Assembly (NCBI GenBank): GCA_963662395.1
Contig: OY759511.1
Coordinates: 806,001-870,000, forward strand
Length of the DNA: 64,000 bases
Reading direction: 5' to 3'
DNA from: JAPOXR01 sp963662395
GTDB lineage: Bacteria; Pseudomonadota; Alphaproteobacteria; Rhodobacterales; Rhodobacteraceae
Below are positions 55,151 to 63,403 of this stretch, one piece after another. The notes under the pieces were generated by a model. It did not search any database. It worked only from the letters and a program-made list of their open reading frames with translations, and was not told where the DNA came from. The position numbers and the translations under genes are program-made. Numbering within the stretch: the first letter of the stretch is position 1; each line of letters starts with the position of its first letter.

Positions 55151-55203
55151 CGGCAGGGGGTAACGGAGTGAGGGCGCAGCCCGACCGGAGTTACACCCTG
55201 CCG
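55151..55203 (+). promoter_or_regulatory. Conserved hairpin in IS21-A leader (copy 3)
   Basis: CGGCAGGGGGTAAC (55151-55164) with GTTACACCCTGCCG (55190-55203); 13 of 14 pairs match copy 1, with one A disrupting a G-C pair. The inner GGGC-GCA-GCCC is kept. Confidence 0.6.
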
Positions 55204-55669
55204 CCCTGGATTTCTCCCCCCTTGCCAGCACCTCACCTGATGTCCGCGGCCGTTCGGGCATTGTCCTGCAAGACCCGGTCCGACGAGGTGAGCAGGATGC
55301 CCGGACGCCACGCAACAGACCATCAAGTGAGGCTTTTCATGGAATACGGCAGATCACATTCGGCCCGCCCGCGTCGGCGAAGGCCGGCATCGCGCATCCA
55401 CCGGCTGCCGCATCAGGCGGGACCCGGTGCTTCCGTCGCGGCAGCAGGACACCGCGGAGCCGGCGAAGGCCGGACCCGCCGGCCGGGATATTCGACGAGG
55501 AGGTGGCGGCGATGCTCGAGAAGGACCCGGGTCTGCGCCCGGTCGGAATCCTCGAGGAACCGAGGAGTGTTGGGTTGCAGGGTAGTTCGGTGTTCAGTAG
55601 CCAGTTTGTCACGGATTGCATCGGGTGCTGATTGGCTGGAAGCCGGAAGTATCCGCAACACCCTCTCTC

Positions 55670-55735
55670 TTTCCCGGCAGCGCTGACAGCAGCGTGTTTC
55701 CCGGTAGCATGGCGGATGCCTGCTTTCCCGGCAGC
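55670..55735 (+). repeat. Three 27-bp-spaced TTTCCCGG(C/T)AGC sites at Tn-ABCD left end
   Basis: TTTCCCGGCAGC at 55670-55681, TTTCCCGGTAGC at 55697-55708, TTTCCCGGCAGC at 55724-55735. Exact 27-base spacing puts them on nearly the same helix face (about 2.6 turns, so slightly rotated). The right end holds the core twice (59562-59573 and inverted 59590-59601). Most simply, binding sites for the transposase. Confidence 0.65.
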
Positions 55736-55847
55736 ATTGTCCCGGTTGCCGGTTTTCGGGGTTGATTTGCCCGCACCTGCCGGTTGATTACGGATCTGGC
55801 GGGGGCGTTCGGCCTTCCGGCAGCGCCGGCGAGACCCGGCGCGAGGT

Positions 55848-56525
55848 GTGACATTCCGGAAAGAGGCGGCCCGTGCGGTCATCGACCCCGCCGGGCCGGT
55901 AGCCGTGCAACTCGATTGGAATCTGTCGCTGTCCGGCGAGGACTGCGTTACCACGCAAGCCTGGCGGGAAGCAAAGCTTGATTGCTGCCCGGCCCATCCC
56001 GATGGCGGCTGCAGTTTTGCCCGCCATGGCAGCTACCTGCGCAAGACCCGCCGGGGGGATGCCCGCATTCCCCGCTGGTACTGCCGGGAGGCCCACCGGA
56101 CATGGTCACTGCCGGCCCGCTGCTTTGCCGCCCGCCTGCCGGGCACGCTGGACGAGCTCGAGACGGCGGCGCTGGCGGTGGAGACGGCGGAGAGCCTGCG
56201 GGCAGCGGCCGAGGCCGCCCGTCCCGGCCATGCGGTGAGCGATGCCGGCAATCGCCGCTGGATCGGATACCGGCGCGACCTGGTCGCCGCCGGCCTGACG
56301 ACACTCATCACCCTGTTGCCGGATCTGCTGGCCGGCTGCACGCCATCGGTTACCGAACTCGGGGCCCGTCCCGGCACCGACCGGCTCCTCTTCGATTTGC
56401 GCGGTCATGCGGGTCCGCATCTCCAGCATCCGGAACCTCCGCCGGGCTTTGCGGTCCGGATTGATCCGGCACCGGTTTCGAATCCGGCAATCCGACACAA
56501 GTCAGGACCTGACCCGCCGGGCTGA
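55848..56525 (+). CDS. Zinc-ribbon protein, first gene of Tn-ABCD
   Basis: 225 residues from GTG 55848. The N-terminal part (about 45-95) has LDCCPAHPDGGCSFARHGSYLRKTRRGDARIPRWYCREAHRTWSLPARCFAARL, a Cys/His pattern like the DUF6431/zinc-ribbon proteins that precede TniA-like transposases. A helical middle (TLDELETAALAVETAESLRAAAE) and GNRRWIGYRRDLVAAGLTTLITLLPDLL follow. The C-terminal 40 residues look less conserved. Likely a DNA-binding accessory protein of transposition. 43 bases before the transposase gene. Confidence 0.6.
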   Translation: MTFRKEAARAVIDPAGPVAVQLDWNLSLSGEDCVTTQAWREAKLDCCPAHPDGGCSFARHGSYLRKTRRGDARIPRWYCREAHRTWSLPARCFAARLPGTLDELETAALAVETAESLRAAAEAARPGHAVSDAGNRRWIGYRRDLVAAGLTTLITLLPDLLAGCTPSVTELGARPGTDRLLFDLRGHAGPHLQHPEPPPGFAVRIDPAPVSNPAIRHKSGPDPPG

Positions 56526-56568
56526 GCGGCACCATGCCTGTCCGAGGTGGCGGAAAGGGAGACCAGGC

Positions 56569-57843
56569 ATGGACCAGATGCGCGAAAAGCACCGGATTGA
56601 GGTGGCGATGTTCCGATACCGGGTCATCGCCCCCCTTCCTGACCTCGCCGGGACGGCGCGGATGGCCGGGACGCGCCGTCTTGCCGGCAAGCCGTGGGTA
56701 ATTCCCGGCACCAGCCGCACCCGGATTGCCGAGGGCACGATCCTGCACTGGCTGCGCAATTGGCGGCGCGGCGGCCTCGATGCTCTCAAGCCCGGCCGGC
56801 GCCGTGACCGCGGCAGGTCCCGGCGCCTCGGGGTCGGCGCGGCCGAGCTGCTGATCGCCATCCGCAGGGAACATCCCGGTCTCTCGGTGCGGGACGTGAT
56901 CGCACGGGCCGGGAAGCAGGACGAAGCCCCGGGCCCGATCCCGCTTTCATCCACCTGCCGCCTGTTCCATGCCGAGGGGCTGATGGATCCGGTGCAGGCG
57001 CCGCAGGACCTCCGGCGCCTTGCCCATCTTCATGCCGGCGACCTCTGGCAATCCGATGTGATGCACGGCCCGAAATGCGGCGATGGCAGGCGGCGGCGCA
57101 AGACCTGCATGATCGTCATCATCGATGATGCGACCCGCATCGTGCCCTGGTCGGCCTTTGCCTTCCCGGAAGGTGTGGCCGAGTTCCTGCCGGTGTTCCG
57201 GCAGGCCCTGCTGCGGCGGGCGATCCCGAAGAAACCCTACACCGACAATGGCAGTGCCTGCCGCTCCCGGCGCCTCGAGCTCGTTTGCGCCCGTCTCGGT
57301 GTGGCCCTGATCCATGCACGGCCATGCAGGCCCCGGGGAAAAGGTAAATGTGAGCGCCATATACGCACTGTCAGACAACGCTTCCTGCCGGGCCTGGAGC
57401 CGGCCGACACCGCCAGCCTCGATGTCCTCGATCGCCGCCTGGCGGCCTGGGTGGAAGGCGAATATCACCATCGCCCCCACCGCGGTCTCGAAGGCATGAC
57501 CCCGGCCGATGCCTGGGCCGCCAGGGCCCGGGATGTCCGCCTCGTCGATGGCAGCATCGATCCTGACGACCTGTTCCTCGAGGAGGCGGTGCGCAAGGTC
57601 GGCAAGGACCGGGTGGTCAGCCTGCGAAACCGGCTCTACGAGGTGGGTGCCGGCCTGGTCGGGCAGAAGGTGACCCTGCGCTTCGATCCGGCAGCCCCGC
57701 CGGGCCGTCCGATCATCGTGGTGACCGATGACGGGGATGCCGGGCAGGCCTGGCCGCTCGACCCGGGTACAAATGCCAGGGTGAAGCGCGGCCACGCCAT
57801 CTCCTTCTCCAGTATCGGCAATGATGGCGGGGAGGAGGGCTGA
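56569..57843 (+). CDS. Mu/TniA-like DDE transposase of Tn-ABCD
   Basis: 424 residues; ATG 56569 after GGGAG. N-terminal helix-turn-helix domains (LAGKPWVIPGTSRTRIAEGTILHWLRNWRRGGLDALKPGRR, GVGAAELLIAIRREHPGLSVRDVIARAG). Integrase core with the first Asp in LWQSDVMHGPKCG, second Asp in KPYTDNGSACRSRRLE and Glu in PRGKGKCERHIRTVRQRFL. C-terminal beta-barrel (RNRLYEVGAGLVGQKVTLRFDP). It would cleave and join the transposon ends. The intact triad and open frame suggest activity. The gene stops three bases before the ATPase gene. Confidence 0.88.
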   Translation: MDQMREKHRIEVAMFRYRVIAPLPDLAGTARMAGTRRLAGKPWVIPGTSRTRIAEGTILHWLRNWRRGGLDALKPGRRRDRGRSRRLGVGAAELLIAIRREHPGLSVRDVIARAGKQDEAPGPIPLSSTCRLFHAEGLMDPVQAPQDLRRLAHLHAGDLWQSDVMHGPKCGDGRRRRKTCMIVIIDDATRIVPWSAFAFPEGVAEFLPVFRQALLRRAIPKKPYTDNGSACRSRRLELVCARLGVALIHARPCRPRGKGKCERHIRTVRQRFLPGLEPADTASLDVLDRRLAAWVEGEYHHRPHRGLEGMTPADAWAARARDVRLVDGSIDPDDLFLEEAVRKVGKDRVVSLRNRLYEVGAGLVGQKVTLRFDPAAPPGRPIIVVTDDGDAGQAWPLDPGTNARVKRGHAISFSSIGNDGGEEG

Positions 57844-57846
57844 GCC

Positions 57847-58653
57847 ATGTACCGTCAATCCTTCTCGCTCGCCCGCCGGCCCTTCGAAAGCGACATCCCG
57901 TCCGACCAGCTGTTCCAGGGCCAGGCCGCCACCGAGGCGCAGGCACGCCTCGGCCACCTGGCCGAGATGCGCGGCATCGGCCTCCTGGCCGGCGAGGCCG
58001 GCTCCGGCAAGACCACCGCCTGCCGGCGCTTCGCCGACAGCCTTGCCCGCGGCCTCTGCCGGATCATCTACCTGCCGCTCGGCGCCGTCACGCCGCTCGA
58101 GGCCATGAACAGCATCGCCGCCGGGCCCGGGCTTGCCCCCGGACAGTCCCGCCACATGGTCGGGCGCGCCATCGCCGGCGAATTGTCGCGCCTGGCCGGT
58201 GGCCGGCAGACACCGGTGCTGATCATCGACGAGGCCCATCTCCTGCCGAATGCGGTGCTCGAGGATTTGCGCCTGCTCACCAGTTTCGAAATCGATTCCG
58301 GGCAGCGCTTCTGCCTGCTGCCGACCGGGCTGACCGGGCTCAGGCGGCGGCTGGCAATGGGTGTCGACGAATCCCTTGCCCAGCGCCTGGTGGTGCGCCA
58401 CCACATGGACGGGCTGGCGGCAGAGGAGATCGGGCCCTGGATCGAGCACCGGCTTCGCCTGGCCGGCGCTGCCGACATCCCGCTCTTCGAAACGAATGCC
58501 ATCGCCGCCATCGTGCAGACCGCCCGCGGCCTGCCGCGCCGGGTGGGCCAGATTGCCCATGATGCACTGGCGGCCGCTGCCGCCGGCAAGGACCGGCAGG
58601 TCACCGAGAACCACGTCGCCCGGGCAGTGGACGAACTCAACCTCAAGACATGA
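57847..58653 (+). CDS. TniB/ExeA-like AAA+ ATPase of Tn-ABCD
   Basis: 268 residues. FSLARRPFESDIPSDQLFQG at the front is the ExeA/TniB start. Walker A LAGEAGSGKTTACRRF (about 42-57), Walker B TPVLIIDEAHLLPNAVLEDLRLLTSFE, sensor LLPTGLTGLRRRL and arginine-rich C-terminal domain (GLPRRVGQIAHDALAAA). Such ATPases choose and mark target DNA and activate the transposase. Its stop overlaps the next start (ATGA), so the Toprim protein is made in fixed ratio. Confidence 0.88.
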   Translation: MYRQSFSLARRPFESDIPSDQLFQGQAATEAQARLGHLAEMRGIGLLAGEAGSGKTTACRRFADSLARGLCRIIYLPLGAVTPLEAMNSIAAGPGLAPGQSRHMVGRAIAGELSRLAGGRQTPVLIIDEAHLLPNAVLEDLRLLTSFEIDSGQRFCLLPTGLTGLRRRLAMGVDESLAQRLVVRHHMDGLAAEEIGPWIEHRLRLAGAADIPLFETNAIAAIVQTARGLPRRVGQIAHDALAAAAAGKDRQVTENHVARAVDELNLKT

Positions 58654-59522
58654 ACAGGCGGCAGGATGACTGGAGCCGGCTGCGGCAATTGCCGCTCCGG
58701 CAGGTCGCCGCCAGGCTCGGCTACCGGTGCGATCCGCGCGACCGCAGCCGCTTCCGGCGCGAGGGATCGATCCTCAGCATCACCGGCGAGAAGTTCTGCG
58801 ATCACCGGCAGGGCTGTGGCGGTGGCGGTGCCATCGATCTGGTCATCCATGCCGAAGGGACAAGCTTCCCGGAGGCGGTGAAGCGCCTCCGGCAGCCGGC
58901 AGGGGAGCTGGTGCCGGAGAAGGCGGCGGCACCCGGCCGGGAACTGGTTCTGCCACCGCCGGCAGATTCCGCATGGCCGGCCATCCGCCGCCGGCTCACC
59001 CGGGAGCGGGCCCTGCCAGCCGATCTGGTGGCGGCGCCGGGCCGGCGCGGCCCGGTTTATGCCGATGCCCGCGGCAGCGCGGTCTTCCTTGCCACCGACC
59101 GGCACCGGAAGCCGGCCGGCGCCGAATGCCGTGGAACCGCCTGCATTCCGGGCAGGAAGCGGTTCCGGGGAATGGCGCCCGGCTCGCGCAAGGACCGCGG
59201 CAGCTTCCGGATCGGCGGCGGGCCCGCTACCGTGGATACGCTGTTCATTGCCGGGAGCGCCATCGACGCGCTCTCGGCATTTGCCATGCCCGGATCCTGC
59301 AGAACCGGATGCGTCTTCCTCTCGACCTGCGGCACCGCCAGCCGGCTGCCCGCATGGGCCGAGGCCTGGAAGCCGGCGCGCATCATCTGCGGATTCGATG
59401 CCGATGCGGCCGGCGACGAGGCTGCAGGCCGGCTGGCGGCAAGTGACCGGCGCGTCAGCCGGATCCGGCCGGCCGGCGGAAAGGACTGGAACGCAATCCT
59501 CGTGGCGCGCCGCCGGGAATAG
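58650..59522 (+). CDS. DUF3991/Toprim (primase-like) protein of Tn-ABCD
   Basis: 290 residues. N-terminal RLRQLPLRQVAARLGYRCDPRDRSRFRREGSILSITGEKFCDHRQGCGGGGAIDLVIHAEGTSFPEAVKRL (about 8-85) is the CHC2-derived DUF3991 region that in primases reads DNA. KRFRGMAPGSRKDRGSFRIGGG follows, then a Toprim domain (about 195-285): TLFIAGSAIDALSAFAM (Glu replaced in the first motif), FLSTCGTASRLPAWAEAW, RIICGFDADAAGDEAAGRLAA with the metal-binding DxD, and RIRPAGGKDWNAIL. Possibly primer synthesis or nicking during transposition. Translationally coupled to the ATPase gene. A related gene sits in IS21-B. Confidence 0.8.
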   Translation: MNRRQDDWSRLRQLPLRQVAARLGYRCDPRDRSRFRREGSILSITGEKFCDHRQGCGGGGAIDLVIHAEGTSFPEAVKRLRQPAGELVPEKAAAPGRELVLPPPADSAWPAIRRRLTRERALPADLVAAPGRRGPVYADARGSAVFLATDRHRKPAGAECRGTACIPGRKRFRGMAPGSRKDRGSFRIGGGPATVDTLFIAGSAIDALSAFAMPGSCRTGCVFLSTCGTASRLPAWAEAWKPARIICGFDADAAGDEAAGRLAASDRRVSRIRPAGGKDWNAILVARRRE

Positions 59523-59561
59523 ACCGCGCGCACGCGGACCGGCCGCACCGCCGGTTCATTC

Positions 59562-59601
59562 TTCCCGGCAGCCAGGTCCTTCCGGCCCTGGCTGCCGGGA
59601 A
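59562..59601 (+). terminator. Strong hairpin after the Tn-ABCD operon
   Basis: TTCCCGGCAGCCAGG (59562-59576) pairs perfectly with CCTGGCTGCCGGGAA (59587-59601), 15 bp with a 10-base loop, 39 bases after the last stop. No T-run follows. The arms contain the transposase-site core, so it may serve both as transcription stop and as the right-end binding array. Confidence 0.55.
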
Positions 59602-60187
59602 CGGAAACCGGCCGCCGAGGCACTCTGGAATCCAACAGAGGAGGCGCCATCCGGAGCAGGGTCCGGATGTCCGGCGCACCCTGGAGCGACGCATCCGCGA
59701 CCGGAAGGCGCGGGCCCGGCCCGGAGAGGAGGTGATGTTCCGGCAGCTTCATGCGCCCGGCCGGAGGCCTGCCTGTCTTCGCCCGCATGACCGGGCCTGG
59801 CGCCGCCTTGCCGGCAGGAAGCCCGGGCACATGCTCCATCGCTTCCGGCTTCCCTGGTCCGGCTTCAGGCATGCCGAGGTCGTACTCGGTGGCGAGAGCT
59901 TCACGGCACTGGCCGAGGGGCTGCAGGCGGCGCACCGCACTCGAGACCCGCAAACGCGGTCGGCCGGCGAGCCGGGCCACGCAGAAGAACACGCAAACCG
60001 GCTGAGCCGGAATATCCCGGGACATGCGGCCCGCGGCGCCTCCGGCCCCGCGGGCCGCAGCCGTTTGCCGGCTTCGGTCGAGAAAGCGCTTGCAGCCGGC
60101 GGGAGATCCGGAAGATATCCGCCTTGTCGCGGCGTCAGACCGTTATCCTGATCGACGTGCAGTTCTCATCCAGATTGTCGCTCTACA

Positions 60188-60565
60188 GGACGATCCCCGG
60201 CTTGCCAGGATGATCGCCGGGAAGCCGCCGAAGCTGGTGGCGGTGGCGCTTGCCGGCAGGATGGCGCGCATGATCCGGGCGCTGTCGGTCGGGAGCGAGG
60301 ATCAACGGGCACCGGCGGCGATGGCCGCGGCGGCGTGACTGCCTGGAAAGGAGAGGCTCTGTTTCCCGGAACGGAATACCGGGCACTGCAGGCACGGCGA
60401 TGGCGGCCTGATCCGCGGGTGATCCCGGCCCGGGCGGTGAGGATGACGGACAGCACAGGGACAAAGGTCACGGAAGACGGGGTCGGAAGAACCAGTGCCG
60501 GCCGCAGGGCTTCGAGCCCGCTCGAGCGATCCGGATCCGGTCCGCGAACACCATATGGGCCGGCG
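60188..60565 (+). mobile_element. Second IS110-family remnant
   Basis: The plus frame to 60338 reads RMIAGKPPKLVAVALAGRMARMIRALSVGSEDQRAPAA, the IS110 transposase C-terminus. It and the following 200 noncoding bases match 7440-7795 up to CGAACACCATATG. It starts exactly at the IS21-A copy 3 end. The remaining 160 bases to priA hold nothing I can identify. Confidence 0.75.
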
Positions 60566-60726
60566 GCGAATGAATGCTGCATCGAGAGGCCGGACATGCG
60601 ACCGTGTCCTGACCGTGATCCGGGTTGTCCGGATTCCGGCCTGCACCACCGGGGGCGTCCACACGCGTGCGTTGCGGCAGGAACGGCACCTGCGCGGTTG
60701 ATTCGTGACATTATTGTCAACAGGGC

Positions 60727-62934
60727 CTAGATGAATCGCTGCGGGTCGACATCGATCGACACCCGGATGTTGCCGAGCTTCCTGAAGCGGCGCTGCCAGT
60801 CGTCCACCGCCTTTTGCACCGGGGCCTGTCTTGGTGCCTTTATCAGGATACGGAACCGGAACCGGCCGCGGATTCGGGCAATCTGGGCCGGGGCCGGACC
60901 GAATACCTGGGCGCCAATGCGGGTCAGCGAGTCCGAATCACGCACCATGCCGGCGGCAAACCTCCTGGTCTCCTGGAGGTCCGACCCGCTTATCACCAGG
61001 GCCACGTAGCGGCCGAATGGCGGCACGCCGCTAACCTGCCGTTCCGCCGCCTCGGCTTCCAGGAATGAATCACTGTCGCCTGACCGGATCGCCTGCATCA
61101 CCATGTGTTCGGGATCGCAGGTCTGCAGTAGCGCCAGCCCCCGCCGATGGTCTTCGGTCCGTCCCGACCTTCCCGCAACCTGCGTCATCAACTGGAAAGT
61201 CCGCTCCGAGGCACGAAAATCGTCGCTCTTCAGGCTGAAATCGGCATCGATCACACCAACCGTGGTCAGGAGCGGGAAGTGATGCCCCTTGGCCACCATC
61301 TGGGTGCCGATGATGAGGTCGACCTGGCCCCGCTTGATCCGGTCGAATGACTCGCGGAGTCCCTGGGCCGAACCGGTGACATCGGACGAAAGAATCTCGA
61401 TCCGCATCTCCGGAAACAGCAACCGAGCCTCCTCGGCCAACCGCTCGACCCCCGGGCCGACCGGCACCAGGTTCTCGCCGCAATCGCAGACCGGGCAGAT
61501 CTCGGGGACCGGCGAACTGGCCCCGCACTGGTGACACATGTGAATGCCGCGAAACCGGTGCTCGACCATGCGAACGTCGCAATCGTTGCACAGGAACTGG
61601 TAGCCGCATTTTCGGCAGATGGTCATCGGCGCGTAGCCCCGGCGATTGAGGAACAGGAGTGCCTGCTCACCGCATTGATGGGCCTCCCTGATCGCCAGCA
61701 CCAGCGCCCCGGAAATCCATCGCCCGCTCGGGAGGTCGGCCTCCCGCAGATCGACGGCGCTGATTTCCGGCAGTTGCGCGGCGCCGATACGTATCGGCAG
61801 ATCCAGACGGTGATACTTGCCGGTCCGGGCGTTGTTCCAGGATTCGAGTGACGGCGTGGCGGATGCCAGGACAACATGCGATTTCGTGACCGCGGCGCGC
61901 AGTACCGCCATGTCGCGTGCGTTGTATATGGCCCCCTCTTCCTGCTTGTAGGAAATGTCGTGTTCCTCGTCGACGACGATCAGCCCCAACTTCCGGAACG
62001 GCAGGAACAGGGCCGATCTGGCGCCGATCACCAGGTCGACACTTCCTTCGCCGCAACTGCGCCACAACCGTCGGCGCTCGGCCTGTCCGATTTGCGAATG
62101 CCATTGGCCGGGCCGGGCTCCGAACCTCCGGCTGACCCGATCGAGGAATTGCGAGGTCAGCGAGATTTCCGGCAGCAGGACCAGTGCCTGCTTGCCCCTG
62201 GCAATCGTCTCGGCGATCGCCTCCATGTAGACTTCGGTCTTGCCCGACCCGGTCACGCCTTTCAGAAGGGTGGCAGAATACCCGTCGCTGGCCACCCGCG
62301 ATCGCAATGTGTCGGAGGCCGCCTGCTGATCGGCACTCAGCTCGAATTCCCTGCGATCATGGCGCAGCTCCGGATATGGCTGGTCCCGTTCGACCGCACG
62401 GCGCTCAAGCACGCCCAGCGCCGCCAGGCCCCTAACCACACCGGCTCCAACACCGGCATGCTCGACGATCTCGCCGACCGACATGCTCATTCCACCCCGA
62501 TCCTCGAATGCCTGCAGCACCCGCAACCGTGCCGGCGTCTCCGGCTCGGGAAGCACGCCGGTCAGGGCATAGACGTTCCTGGTCGGCCGCCCTCCCGCAA
62601 TGCCCGGAACCCTGGTTGCCAGGCGAAACATCCCGGTCAGCGGCGTGAGGGTGTAATGGCTGGCCTGTTCGAGAAAAATGCGCATCCCGGCATTCATCGG
62701 CGGCACGTCAAGCCGCTTGCGGACCGGGCGCAACCGGTCGGGATCGACCTGGTTGCCGCCGGCCCCCCAGATCACGCCCAGGCTGACCGAAGCGCCGAGC
62801 GGGACCTCGACCAGGTCGCCGACACCGACGCCGCCCGGTGGCGACAGGTAGTCAAGACAGCCATCGACCGGGCGGGCCGTCAGGACACTGACGGTCTCAC
62901 CCTCCGGAAATTCCCGGGCTTCCACGTCATTCAC
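60727..62934 (-). CDS. priA: Primosomal helicase PriA
   Basis: 735 residues from GTG 62934, chosen for the AGGAGG 12 bases before it; a GTG at 62964 would add ten. N-terminal 3'-DNA-binding domain (VSVLTARPVDGCLDYLSPPGGVGVGDLVEVPLG). Helicase: Walker A LKGVTGSGKTEVYMEAI, PEISLTSQF, Walker B LIVVDEEHDISYKQEEG, ASATPSLES, LFLNRRGYAP. Two zinc pairs CRKCGYQFLCNDC and CHQCG...CPVC. GTQMVAKGHHFPLLTTVGVIDADFSL and QVAGRSGR. C-terminal FRFRILIKAP. It restarts stalled replication forks. Intact. Confidence 0.93.
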   Translation of the reverse strand: MNDVEAREFPEGETVSVLTARPVDGCLDYLSPPGGVGVGDLVEVPLGASVSLGVIWGAGGNQVDPDRLRPVRKRLDVPPMNAGMRIFLEQASHYTLTPLTGMFRLATRVPGIAGGRPTRNVYALTGVLPEPETPARLRVLQAFEDRGGMSMSVGEIVEHAGVGAGVVRGLAALGVLERRAVERDQPYPELRHDRREFELSADQQAASDTLRSRVASDGYSATLLKGVTGSGKTEVYMEAIAETIARGKQALVLLPEISLTSQFLDRVSRRFGARPGQWHSQIGQAERRRLWRSCGEGSVDLVIGARSALFLPFRKLGLIVVDEEHDISYKQEEGAIYNARDMAVLRAAVTKSHVVLASATPSLESWNNARTGKYHRLDLPIRIGAAQLPEISAVDLREADLPSGRWISGALVLAIREAHQCGEQALLFLNRRGYAPMTICRKCGYQFLCNDCDVRMVEHRFRGIHMCHQCGASSPVPEICPVCDCGENLVPVGPGVERLAEEARLLFPEMRIEILSSDVTGSAQGLRESFDRIKRGQVDLIIGTQMVAKGHHFPLLTTVGVIDADFSLKSDDFRASERTFQLMTQVAGRSGRTEDHRRGLALLQTCDPEHMVMQAIRSGDSDSFLEAEAAERQVSGVPPFGRYVALVISGSDLQETRRFAAGMVRDSDSLTRIGAQVFGPAPAQIARIRGRFRFRILIKAPRQAPVQKAVDDWQRRFRKLGNIRVSIDVDPQRFI

Positions 62935-63403
62935 GATGTTCTTGTCCCTCCTGCCTGATTGCACATCTCCACCAGGCCCGGTGCCGAACAGGCATGCCGG
63001 TCCCCGATGATGCGCCGTGGGCTGGACCGACTTCCGGAATGGAGCCGGCAGATATTGTTGCGGTCGGCGGAAATGGCACTCACGCGGTCGGCTCCTGTCT
63101 CGATCGGTTTGTTCACTGATCGGAAGGACCAGCCTCCCTGCACCGTCCTGTTGCCAGTTTGTTCTTCACTTGTCAAGCCTCGGATTGTCGGCAACCCGCA
63201 GCTGTGCCCGGGAGATGCCATCACCCGATCTGGAGTCGCCGGCCAGACTGGTTGTCGCATTTTCGCCAGGACCGGAATGGGCGTGAAATTCGGATGTAGC
63301 AACCGCGCGGGCATCGCATCGGGCATCCCCGGCCGGACCGTGGCCGGGATTATCGAGGGCAAGCACGCTCTGCCGGTCCGGACTTCACCCCGGGTGGGGC
63401 GAA
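62935..63403. other. Intergenic stretch without a supported gene
   Basis: About 470 bases between the priA start and the end of the transporter gene. It should contain the priA promoter, but I can name no clear -35/-10 pair. A minus frame (62931-63362) shows no motif. No repeat stands out. Confidence 0.4.

Larger units (their letters stand above)
55568..59637 (+). mobile_element. Tn-ABCD: four-gene transposon with DDE transposase, AAA+ ATPase and Toprim protein (4070 bp)
   Basis: Ends TGTTGGGTTGCAGGGT and (inverted) TGTTGGATTCCAGAGT, with a 6-base duplication GAGGAG (55562-55567, 59638-59643) inside istA of IS21-A. Four genes in one direction: zinc-ribbon protein, Mu/TniA-like DDE transposase, TniB/ExeA-like ATPase and DUF3991/Toprim protein. 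All frames are open and tightly spaced, so the element may be functional. The left end has three TTTCCCGG(C/T)AGC sites at exact 27-base intervals, and the right end two in opposite orientation, as expected for a multi-site TniA/TnsB-type transposase. Confidence 0.8.
55090..60187 (+). mobile_element. IS21-A copy 3, deleted and carrying Tn-ABCD
   Basis: Left end TGCGGGGCGACAATC (55090), right end GATTGTCGCTCTACA (to 60187). Leader hairpin and istA start (ATG 55299, MPGRHATDHQVRLFMEYGRSHSA plus the common frameshift) are present. Tn-ABCD is inserted at codon about 90 of istA. After it, istA resumes (59638-59935: RRHPEQGPDVRRTLERRIRD, FRLPWSGFRHAEVVLGGESFTALAEGLQAA), then jumps to the last 25 codons of istB (60003). 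Flanks differ (IS256 left, IS110 right) and show no duplication, so the outer junctions were rearranged. Confidence 0.8.

Noticed and set aside
55670..55735. Regular 27-bp repeats as a CRISPR-like array
   Set aside because: The repeated unit is only 12 bases, there are three units, and they sit at a transposon end with a counterpart at the other end. No cas gene is present.
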